Notes under the pieces: model-generated
Told to the model about the DNA's origin: nothing
The model's database searches: none
What the model saw: only the letters and a program-made list of their open reading frames with translations
Source: Avisuccinivibrio_A sp964399665
GTDB taxonomy: Bacteria > Pseudomonadota > Gammaproteobacteria > Enterobacterales > Succinivibrionaceae
NCBI GenBank assembly: GCA_964399665.1
Contig: CAYNSI010000044.1
Coordinates: 1-12,693 of the forward strand
Direction: 5' to 3'
DNA length: 12,693 bases
Program-made: the position numbers and the translations under genes
Part shown: one piece after another, positions 1 through 5,878 of the stretch
How positions within the stretch are numbered: the stretch's first letter is position 1
Layout: each line of letters begins with the position of its first letter

Positions 1-54
1 GGGCTGTGGTGGGAGAAGCGAGAATCCCCCGCCTTTAGGCATGGGGAGTGTCAA
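1..54 (+). mobile_element. Right end of an IS200/IS605-family element (partial), with omega-RNA-like 3' hairpin
   Basis: A short hairpin with 5' arm CCCCCGCC (26-33), loop TTTA (34-37) and 3' arm GGCATGGGG (38-46) is followed by AGTG and then TCAA (51-54). This layout is typical of right ends of IS200/IS605-type elements carrying tnpB: a subterminal hairpin, then a tetranucleotide cleavage site (TCAA is the right cleavage site in IS608). In tnpB elements this end also forms the 3' scaffold of the guide (omega) RNA, and the bases just outside the element act as guide. The stem has two internal mismatches, so the end may be decayed. No tnpA or tnpB coding sequence is visible because the window begins here. 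The call rests on pattern memory, not a database match. Confidence 0.6.
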
Positions 55-120
55 GGGATTGAAATATTCCCAAAGTAAGGTAAAGATCTGCATTTTTTGG
101 CACAATATGCCTGTTTGGAC

Positions 121-128
121 AGGAGAGG
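121..128 (+). promoter_or_regulatory. Ribosome binding site choosing the yihG start
   Basis: The purine-rich run AGGAGAGG lies 7 bases before ATG 136. The longer open frame begins at TTG 97, which has no comparable Shine-Dalgarno sequence, so 136 is preferred as the start. Confidence 0.7.
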
Positions 129-135
129 CAAAAAG

Positions 136-1086
136 ATGCTCAATTTTCTTCCGGGCGCGATAATCCTAATAATAAATCTTCTTTTGGTGATAATTAACAC
201 CTTGTTCTTCTCAATTCCAATCCTGGTACTGGCAATTGTAAGACTGATGCTGCCCCTTCACAGCCTGCAGACAGGCATAGAAAATTTCAATAATGCCATC
301 TATAAGACCTGGTCGGGGATCAATGCGCTAATCATAGCCTTAACCTGCAAAATAGACTGGCAGGTTTCAGGTTTTGAAAATATTAAGGTCAAAAAAACCT
401 GTATCCTGATATCAAATCACCTAAGCTGGGCTGATATCGTCATCTTATGCCATGTCATGAGAAAGTCCCTGCCAATACCCAAATTCTTTTTAAAACATTC
501 CTTAATCTTCATCCCGGTTATCGGTCTGGTGTGTCTGGGGCTTGGCATGCCTTTTATGCGCCGGTACAGCAGAGAGGATCTTTTAAAAAACCCTAAGCTT
601 CGCATCAAGGATTTGGAAACTACCAAAAAAGCCTGCCGCCGTCTGATAAATACCCCGGCAACCTTAGTTAATTTTTGCGAAGGCACCAGATTCACTCCTC
701 AAAAAGCCCGGGCTGCCAAAAGCCCCTATGCCCATCTGATGCCCCCCAAGGCTGCTTCTTTGGGATTTGCCCTGTCACAAATAGGTCAGGATATTGAGAC
801 TCTTGTCAATGTCACCATATCCTATCCTTTAAATCAGCAAAAACCCTTTATCGATTTGTTAAAAGGCAGGGTAAAAAGGGTATATGTCAAGGCGGAAACC
901 ATCCCCCTTGATGAGAGAATAATAGGAGACTACATCAAAGACAAAAAGTTCAAGTATGACTTTACCATGTATCTTAGGGAAATTTGGGAGCGCAAAGATG
1001 AGCTGTTAGCAAAGGAAGTCTTCCATGACTACAGCAGCACCTTAAAACAGGAAGAAGAAAGTATCAGTAATCCCGGGGAACCATAA
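136..1086 (+). CDS. yihG: YihG-family membrane acyltransferase (PlsC-like, probable lysophosphatidate acyltransferase)
   Basis: A 316-aa protein of the PlsC/LPLAT superfamily, close in length to E. coli YihG (about 310 aa). A hydrophobic N-terminal segment (residues about 8-38) should anchor it in the inner membrane. The catalytic HX4D motif is NHLSWAD (H95, D100), and the substrate-binding motif is EGTR (182-185). The stretch around MPFMRRYS (138-145), LVNFCEGTRFT and LMPPKAA recalls YihG rather than PlsC itself. YihG-type enzymes transfer acyl groups to lysophospholipids such as lysophosphatidic acid, so a role in membrane phospholipid synthesis or remodelling is expected. In E. coli yihG is also convergent with the dsbA region, which supports orthology. 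The ATG at 136 is chosen for its ribosome binding site. The upstream flank is interrupted by an insertion-sequence end about 80 bp away, so the native promoter may have been altered. Confidence 0.88.
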   Translation: MLNFLPGAIILIINLLLVIINTLFFSIPILVLAIVRLMLPLHSLQTGIENFNNAIYKTWSGINALIIALTCKIDWQVSGFENIKVKKTCILISNHLSWADIVILCHVMRKSLPIPKFFLKHSLIFIPVIGLVCLGLGMPFMRRYSREDLLKNPKLRIKDLETTKKACRRLINTPATLVNFCEGTRFTPQKARAAKSPYAHLMPPKAASLGFALSQIGQDIETLVNVTISYPLNQQKPFIDLLKGRVKRVYVKAETIPLDERIIGDYIKDKKFKYDFTMYLREIWERKDELLAKEVFHDYSSTLKQEEESISNPGEP

Positions 1087-1245
1087 TAATTGCATCCAAC
1101 TGCAGGGTAATTGCAAAGATCCTGCAGCAGCCTCCCCTGCTCCCTGTTAGAGCGCTTAAACATTTTTAACGGCAGTCTGGATGATAAGGCAGCCAGGTAA
1201 TTTTAGGAAACCGGGGGTAAAACTTCCCAAAAACCTTGTGTCTGC

Positions 1246-1271
1246 AAAAAGCCTGGTACCTGCAGGTTTTT
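1246..1271. terminator. Possible bidirectional terminator between yihG and dsbA
   Basis: An A5 tract, G, CCTG (1252-1255), a 7-base loop, CAGG (1263-1266) and a T5 tract can fold on either strand into a hairpin ending in a U run. It sits between two convergent genes. The GC part of the stem is only 4 bp with one bulged base, so it would be weak. The remainder of the 238-bp gap shows no gene. Confidence 0.4.
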
Positions 1272-1324
1272 ACAGGTCAGTTGTTGGCCGGCAAACTTTA
1301 AAAGATCCCCTGATCCTATGATTT

Positions 1325-1939
1325 CTAATCGAGGGTCAGCACATAGGCCACCAGATCAATGAGCTCATCTCCGCTTTTTACCGAACCCATGGATACTACA
1401 TACTTGCCGTTGACTACCAGTTCGGGTACTGCATCTATTTTGAGATCGTCGGCGGCCTTATTCCAGGATGCCACGATCCCTTGTACCGGGAAGGAGCTTA
1501 CATCGCGGTTATACTTGTCAGCGGGGATCCCCAGTGATTCGAACAAATAGGCAAAGTCTCCCCGGGACTGCGGGATCTTCCCTTCTTTGTGCATCTGATT
1601 AAACAGTTCTTCGGCAAACTCAGTTTCAATACCTATGAGGGATGCTGCTGCCAGTGCCTTTTGGGATTCAGCCCCCATGGCACCGCCCATGGCATCGACA
1701 GGATTTCTGATAAACTGAGCTGTGCCCTTAAAGTGCTCTTCAATACGTGAAAAAGTGCCCTGCATTGAAAAGCAGTGGTTGCACCAAAAGGAAAAAAATT
1801 CCCGGATCTCGGCCGAGGGGCTTTTTTGCTCAGCTCTTTTTTCATAATGCACACCTTCGATATAAGTTACGTCCTGAGCACCAAAGACAGCTCCCGAAAA
1901 AACTGCCGCTGCCAAAATAAGCCCTTTTATAACTTGCAT
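1325..1939 (-). CDS. dsbA: Thiol:disulfide interchange protein DsbA with CNHC active site
   Basis: A 204-aa periplasmic oxidoreductase of the DsbA family (E. coli DsbA is 208 aa) that introduces disulfide bonds into exported proteins. The N-terminus is a signal peptide (hydrophobic residues 6-19), with likely cleavage after Gly20 to leave a mature start AQ, as in E. coli. The thioredoxin-fold active site lies in FFSFWCNHCF, with C53 and C56. The usual dipeptide between the cysteines is Pro-His; here it is Asn-His, read clearly from codon AAC. The cis-proline loop is AVPEL followed by VVNGKY, matching the family. The ATG at 1939 has a GAGGGGG ribosome binding site that overlaps the stop region of the upstream prenyltransferase gene, 13 bp away, so the two are probably co-transcribed. 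No dsbB partner is in the window. Confidence 0.92.
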   Translation of the reverse strand: MQVIKGLILAAAVFSGAVFGAQDVTYIEGVHYEKRAEQKSPSAEIREFFSFWCNHCFSMQGTFSRIEEHFKGTAQFIRNPVDAMGGAMGAESQKALAAASLIGIETEFAEELFNQMHKEGKIPQSRGDFAYLFESLGIPADKYNRDVSSFPVQGIVASWNKAADDLKIDAVPELVVNGKYVVSMGSVKSGDELIDLVAYVLTLD

Positions 1940-1952
1940 TAACTAACCCCCT

Positions 1953-2981
1953 CTACCAAAGATTTACCTTATCGTGCAGTTGTTGAACATCACGCCTGTG
2001 TCTTACACTGCCGAATCCTGCCACAAAAACGAGGAATTTTACGGCAAGATTTGAACGAACGGCAAGAGTGCAGGCTGCGGCACTTGCCTTGACACAGCGT
2101 CTTGATATTTTAAGCAATGACCCCGGGCCACAGGGATTTTTGGTGATTTTTTTAAGGGTCAGTACCGCCATAATTATATTTAAAAGGCAGAACAGCCTGA
2201 TCCCGGCATCCAATCGGGGAATTTTAAGAACAAAGACCACGGCATCATCCAAATGCCCCTGGGCAATGGCTGCATATTCAGCCAGCTGCTTTTGTTCCTC
2301 ACCTTTTTCAGGTGTCGGAATATAGGAGACCTTACGCTCTTTTTCATCCGAAAAACGGTCCTTTAAAATATTGGTAAGCTGCAGACCTTCTCCAAAGCTT
2401 ACTGCAAGAACAGCAAGCTCCTGGTCATTGATATTGCGGTTGAAGGATGCAAAAAGATGGGAAAGCATCTGCCCGACTACGCCTGCAACCGAGTAACAGT
2501 AACTGTCAACATCATCAAGGCTCTTGATTTTCACCCCTTTAAGATGTTCTGCCATCCCTGAAGAGAGGATCTCAACCCCCCTTGAAATGATCTTAAGAGT
2601 ACTGGAATGATAGCCTTTAGTGCGCACTATTACCCTGCACATATCCTCAACAAGGTGGTACTCATCTTTCTTTGCCCCATCCTTTATCAGCAAAAGAGCC
2701 TCATTTTGCAGTCTTACCATCAGGGCCGCGTCACGAAAATTTGAGGATGAGAGCCTTGAAAAATCTTTAAGCCAGGCAATCTTATCCTCATTTGAGGCCA
2801 GGGGATCATCTTCTACAGTATCAGCAATGCGGCACAGCAGATAGGCATTAGCAACCGTATCTGCCAAAAGGGACGGCAGCATGGGAATTGTCAGGGCAAA
2901 CGTACGGGAAACCCCTGCAAGATGTTGTAACTGCCCTTCCCTGCTGATAGGCGCAAGGTTGGAAACTGCAGTGTCGTTCAT
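1953..2981 (-). CDS. Squalene/phytoene synthase-like prenyltransferase
   Basis: A 342-aa member of the trans-isoprenyl diphosphate synthase (head-to-head) family, which joins two C15 or C20 prenyl diphosphates via a cyclopropyl intermediate. Visible marks are VSRTFAL (24-30), the first Asp-rich motif DTVED (54-58), YCYSVAGVVG (161-170), and the second motif region QLTNILKD followed by RFSD (D208, D212). The VSRTFALTIP and LLCRIADTVED segments resemble bacterial farnesyl-diphosphate farnesyltransferase (squalene synthase) more than carotenoid CrtB, so squalene is the likelier product, but this is inference. The C-terminus has a moderately hydrophobic stretch (LAVKFLVFVAGFG) that could associate with membrane. 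No hopanoid, carotenoid or sterol genes are nearby; the next gene in the unit is dsbA. ATG 2981 is preferred over ATG 2993 because only it has a well-placed GGAG. Confidence 0.82.
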   Translation of the reverse strand: MNDTAVSNLAPISREGQLQHLAGVSRTFALTIPMLPSLLADTVANAYLLCRIADTVEDDPLASNEDKIAWLKDFSRLSSSNFRDAALMVRLQNEALLLIKDGAKKDEYHLVEDMCRVIVRTKGYHSSTLKIISRGVEILSSGMAEHLKGVKIKSLDDVDSYCYSVAGVVGQMLSHLFASFNRNINDQELAVLAVSFGEGLQLTNILKDRFSDEKERKVSYIPTPEKGEEQKQLAEYAAIAQGHLDDAVVFVLKIPRLDAGIRLFCLLNIIMAVLTLKKITKNPCGPGSLLKISRRCVKASAAACTLAVRSNLAVKFLVFVAGFGSVRHRRDVQQLHDKVNLW

Positions 2982-2987
2982 TACCAT

Positions 2988-2991
2988 CTCC
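2988..2991 (-). promoter_or_regulatory. Ribosome binding site choosing the prenyltransferase start
   Basis: GGAG on the minus strand lies 6 bases before ATG 2981. The in-frame ATG at 2993, four codons upstream, has no Shine-Dalgarno sequence before it. Confidence 0.55.
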
Positions 2992-3029
2992 ATGTTTTTG
3001 TCTTAAGTGTAGAAAAAATCCGCTTTTTA

Positions 3030-3062
3030 TAACAGCTTTTTATGATTTTTGTCCTGCTGTTA
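3030..3062. repeat. Inverted repeat in the divergent prenyltransferase/yciA promoter region
   Basis: TAACAGC (3030-3036) and GCTGTTA (3056-3062) are perfect 7-bp inverted arms separated by 19 AT-rich bases. The repeat lies about 50-80 bp upstream of the prenyltransferase start, where its promoter should be. It could be a regulator site or a chance palindrome; no known operator is recognised. Confidence 0.35.
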
Positions 3063-3109
3063 AGTCCCTGAGCCATCCAAAAGGGTGCCTTAAGATTCGC
3101 CTGGCTTTA

Positions 3110-3139
3110 TTGCAAGATCTTAAATTTTTCGGATACAAT
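3110..3139 (+). promoter_or_regulatory. Probable sigma-70 promoter of yciA
   Basis: A -35 box TTGCAA (3110-3115) and a -10 box TACAAT (3134-3139) are separated by 18 bp. Transcription would start near 3146, about 37 bases before the yciA ATG, which has an AGGA ribosome binding site at 3173-3176. Confidence 0.6.
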
Positions 3140-3182
3140 CGCCTGAAAAATCATTTTAAAACATAATTAATCAGGATAAACC

Positions 3183-3677
3183 ATGGCTCATCCCGTAAAA
3201 GAAAATGCCCCTTCAGCTCCGTCCGGGAATTTGCTGCTGCGCACCATGACCATGCCCGGGGACACCAATCCTGCAGGAGATATTTTCGGAGGATGGATCA
3301 TGTCCCAACTGGATATTTCAGGGGCAATCCTGGCAAGGGAAATAGCCCAGGGCAGGGTGGTTACAGTTGCAGTTGACGGCATGTCCTTTTTAAAACCGGT
3401 TCAGGTTGGGGATGTGGTATGCTGCTACGGCCGATGCGCACATATAGGGCGGACTTCCCTTAAAATTCATCTTGAGCTTTGGGTCAAGAAGATTTACGAA
3501 AATGAGATCTCCAAAAGAAGCCTGGTAACCCAAGCCTGTTTTACCTATGTCAAAGTGGACTCAGAAGGAAAACCCGCCCCCCTTCCTAAAGATGCGGGAG
3601 TGACAGCGCAAAAAGGCATAGACGCTGATACCGTGGGCCTTGATGATCAAAGGAACCCCCTCAATCCCCTGACTTGA
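3183..3677 (+). CDS. yciA: Acyl-CoA thioesterase YciA
   Basis: A 164-aa single hotdog-fold cytoplasmic thioesterase that hydrolyses acyl-CoA to free acid and CoA. The strongest marks are LLLRTMTMPGDTNPAGDIFGGW (residues 17-38), whose GDIFGGW carries the family's catalytic Asp (D33), then GRVVTVAVDGMSFLKPV and VGDVVCCYGR, all closely similar to E. coli YciA. The protein is about 30 residues longer than E. coli YciA (about 132 aa), mostly through a C-terminal tail after EGKPAPLP. It has its own promoter and is convergent with acrR. YciA-type enzymes accept a broad range of acyl chain lengths and are thought to adjust CoA and acyl-CoA pools. Its neighbours give no pathway hint. Confidence 0.93.
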   Translation: MAHPVKENAPSAPSGNLLLRTMTMPGDTNPAGDIFGGWIMSQLDISGAILAREIAQGRVVTVAVDGMSFLKPVQVGDVVCCYGRCAHIGRTSLKIHLELWVKKIYENEISKRSLVTQACFTYVKVDSEGKPAPLPKDAGVTAQKGIDADTVGLDDQRNPLNPLT

Positions 3678-3721
3678 AGCACAAGTCCCAAACCGATTTA
3701 TTGCAAAAGGTTAATGTTACC

Positions 3722-3742
3722 GCCTGGCTGTTGTTGCCAAGC
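3722..3742 (-). terminator. Stem-loop between convergent yciA and acrR
   Basis: On the minus strand, downstream of the acrR stop, GCTTGGC and GCCAGGC pair over 7 bp (one G-U) around a 7-base loop. No U tract follows, so intrinsic termination is doubtful. The plus-strand version has a C-A mismatch. Confidence 0.3.
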
Positions 3743-3760
3743 CTGCCTTATAAGAAAGTC

Positions 3761-4438
3761 TTAAAGGTTCCTGATACGGTCCTGTTGTCTTGCGCACATA
3801 AACTGCAAGGTCGCAAAGGCCGTTCCCACCATGGTCTCAAATGCTTTTTTCGATTTTTTAAGCTCTTCATTCTTATCTTTAAAATGATTAAGACCTATAA
3901 TCATCTCACGGTAGCCTGTGACCAAAATTGACAGATACAATGCACCTGCCTCAACATCAAAGTCAGCAGGCAGCTGCCTGTGAAATACGGCATTGCGCAA
4001 AGCCTCCTTTAAAAGGAAGAGTCTGGTATCTCCAATCTCGCCTAAGCGTTCCAAAAGCTCGGGGGCTGCATCATTAAGATGAATAAGCTTATTGACCTCA
4101 GCAACTATGGACGATGCAAAAAACTGCTGAGCATTGCTGTCCAGATGTCCCAGCACCCACTGTCTTAATTTCCCCAAAGGATCAGTTTCACTGTGTTTTG
4201 ATGCGGCAAGAAGATTGGCTACAATTCCCCTGTCCTCAAGAATGAACCTGCACAGCTCACAAAGAAGTTCATTTTTATTTTCAAAATGCCAGTAAATAGC
4301 CCCTCTGGTAACTCCGGCCTCACGCGCAATATCAGTAAGTGAGGTTTTTTCAAATCCTTGACGCGAAAAAATTTCAAGTGATGCCTCTAAAATTCTGCGC
4401 CTGGTGCGCATGGCATCTTCATGAGTACGTCGGGGCAT
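3761..4438 (-). CDS. acrR: TetR-family repressor AcrR, probable regulator of acrAB
   Basis: A 225-aa TetR-family regulator, close in length to E. coli AcrR (215 aa). The N-terminal DNA-binding domain (residues about 10-56) contains a helix-turn-helix with TSLTDIAREAGVTRGAIYWHF (32-52), almost the same as in AcrR and TtgR. The C-terminal part (about 60-225) is the divergent helical ligand-binding and dimerisation domain. In AcrR-type regulators, binding of drugs or other hydrophobic ligands there releases the operator. The gene is divergent from acrAB across a 246-bp region, the standard arrangement for a local efflux repressor. ATG 4438 has a GGAAG sequence 8 bases upstream. A weak minus-strand promoter may be present (TTGCGT and TATGAT, 19-bp spacing, 4528-4558). 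Confidence 0.9.
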   Translation of the reverse strand: MPRRTHEDAMRTRRRILEASLEIFSRQGFEKTSLTDIAREAGVTRGAIYWHFENKNELLCELCRFILEDRGIVANLLAASKHSETDPLGKLRQWVLGHLDSNAQQFFASSIVAEVNKLIHLNDAAPELLERLGEIGDTRLFLLKEALRNAVFHRQLPADFDVEAGALYLSILVTGYREMIIGLNHFKDKNEELKKSKKAFETMVGTAFATLQFMCARQQDRIRNL

Positions 4439-4576
4439 GCTGGGATCTTCCTTTTTATATGGAACAAATTACAAGGATATACCAATTACTTTAATGGTTT
4501 CCCAAATCCTTGCCGGAACCTATTCAGATCATAGCTTGAAATTGAGAAAATAACGCAAAAAATTCGCAGTTATTGA

Positions 4577-4600
4577 AACATACAGCCGGACATGTAACTG
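4577..4600. promoter_or_regulatory. Candidate AcrR operator
   Basis: The left half-site AACATACA (4577-4584) and the core ATGTA of the right half (4592-4596) resemble the known E. coli AcrR site, which has half-sites TACATACA and TGTATGTA in a 24-bp palindrome. A wider inverted repeat, CAGTTA (4567-4572) with TAACTG (4595-4600), brackets it. The site lies directly upstream of the first acrA -10 box and would cover its -35 region. The match to the right half is incomplete, and the call is from memory of the E. coli site. Confidence 0.5.
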
Positions 4601-4612
4601 GCGAATTTAGTC

Positions 4613-4645
4613 TATAATACCCCGACAGAGCAACTGCTGTATAAT
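4613..4645 (+). promoter_or_regulatory. Tandem -10 boxes of the acrAB promoter region
   Basis: Two perfect TATAAT hexamers occur at 4613-4618 and 4640-4645, 27 bp apart, 40 to 70 bp before the acrA start. Neither has a good -35 hexamer at 16-18 bp, which is common at activator- or repressor-controlled promoters. The first lies immediately next to the candidate AcrR operator. Confidence 0.5.
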
Positions 4646-4684
4646 ACGCCGTTGCATTATCACCACTTTGAAAGGAAAACGGGT

Positions 4685-5860
4685 ATGTTCCTGTCCAAAA
4701 AAACAAAATTAAGCCTGACAGCATGCTCTCTTGCTGCTGCCATAGCAATTGCAGGATGCTCAGATCAAAATGATACCGCCACGACCCAGGCTCTTCCTGT
4801 AGATGTATTTACTGTAATCACAGCTGATGTTCCCGTAGTATCAAGACTCACCGGACGTGCCAATCCCACCAGAAGGGCTGAAGTAAGACCCCAGGTGTCC
4901 GGAGTTATTCAGGCAAGGTTATTCACCGAAGGGTCCAATGTTCAGGCAGGCGAACAACTATATCAAATTGACCCTGCCGTTTATCAGGCCCAATATGACA
5001 GTGCCAAGGCCAATTTAAGCTCAGCACAGGCTAATCTGCACACTGCACAGCTGCGCGCCGAGCGCTACCGCAAACTGCTGGAAACCAATGCGGTAAGCAA
5101 GCAGGACTATGACGATGCCCAGGCAACATATTTACAGGCTGTCGCCAATGTGGAAGCAGCCGGAGCTGAAGTGCAGACTGCTGATATCAACCTGGCCTAC
5201 ACCAAGGTCTACGCTCCGATTTCAGGCAGGATTTCCCGTTCAAACGTGACAGAAGGCGCCCTGGTGTCAGCCCAGCAGAGTGATCCTATGACCACCATCC
5301 AGCAGTTGGATCCTATGTATATTGATCTGGGTCAGACAGTTGAGGCCCACCTTGAGTTAAGACAGGCCATTGCCTCCGGCAGATTCCAAATCTCAGAGGG
5401 CAAGGCTCCTGTGGATATCTACTTTTCAAATGGTGAAAAATACCCCATTCAGGCCCAGCTTGAATTCTCGGAGGTAAGCGTGGATGAGACCACGGGTATG
5501 GTAAACCTCAGAGCCATAGTTCCCAATCCTGATGGGATCCTGCTGCCGGGCATGTTCCTGCGCGGCGATCTTATAGAGGGGGTTCTGCCAGGGGCCATGA
5601 TTTTGCAGCAGGATGCCATCATCCGAGAGGCTGCAGGAACCACATACGTTTTTATTGTTGATGAAAACAATCAGGCTGCAAGAAGGGATGTTACTGTAGG
5701 TCCCAACTACGAGTCCTACTTTGTAATATTAGACGGTCTTCAGGCAGGCGATAAGGTTATCACGTCAAACCTTCAGAAGATCCGTACCGGGACTTTGGTT
5801 GAAGTGGTGGATTTGCAGGACGCAGCTCCAAAGGATGCCAAGGGTGCTCAGGCACAATAA
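4685..5860 (+). CDS. acrA: RND efflux periplasmic adaptor AcrA
   Basis: A 391-aa membrane fusion protein (E. coli AcrA is 397 aa) linking the AcrB pump to an outer-membrane channel. The N-terminus is a lipoprotein signal with lipobox IAGC, and Cys25 would be lipidated. The order after that is the first beta-barrel/lipoyl half (EVRPQVSG, EGSNVQAGEQLYQIDP), an alpha-helical hairpin rich in Ala, Gln and Asn, then NLAYTKVYAPISGRI of the second lipoyl half, the beta-barrel (TLR-like MVNLRAIVPNPDG, LLPGMF), and a membrane-proximal C-terminal domain. Residue +2 after Cys25 is Ser, where E. coli AcrA has Asp; other adaptors also lack Asp here. ATG 4685 is chosen over the in-frame ATG at 4652 because it has AAGGA (4672-4676) 8 bases upstream and begins the signal peptide properly. 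It is followed 18 bp later by acrB. Confidence 0.95.
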   Translation: MFLSKKTKLSLTACSLAAAIAIAGCSDQNDTATTQALPVDVFTVITADVPVVSRLTGRANPTRRAEVRPQVSGVIQARLFTEGSNVQAGEQLYQIDPAVYQAQYDSAKANLSSAQANLHTAQLRAERYRKLLETNAVSKQDYDDAQATYLQAVANVEAAGAEVQTADINLAYTKVYAPISGRISRSNVTEGALVSAQQSDPMTTIQQLDPMYIDLGQTVEAHLELRQAIASGRFQISEGKAPVDIYFSNGEKYPIQAQLEFSEVSVDETTGMVNLRAIVPNPDGILLPGMFLRGDLIEGVLPGAMILQQDAIIREAAGTTYVFIVDENNQAARRDVTVGPNYESYFVILDGLQAGDKVITSNLQKIRTGTLVEVVDLQDAAPKDAKGAQAQ

Positions 5861-5878
5861 TTAGTTAAGGACGCTTTT

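Noticed and set aside
97..135. TTG-initiated N-terminal extension of yihG
   Set aside because: No ribosome binding site precedes TTG 97, while ATG 136 has AGGAGAGG 7 bases upstream and begins the hydrophobic anchor directly.
4652..4684. 11-residue N-terminal extension of AcrA from ATG 4652
   Set aside because: It would put charged and His residues before the lipoprotein signal and contains the ribosome binding site of ATG 4685.
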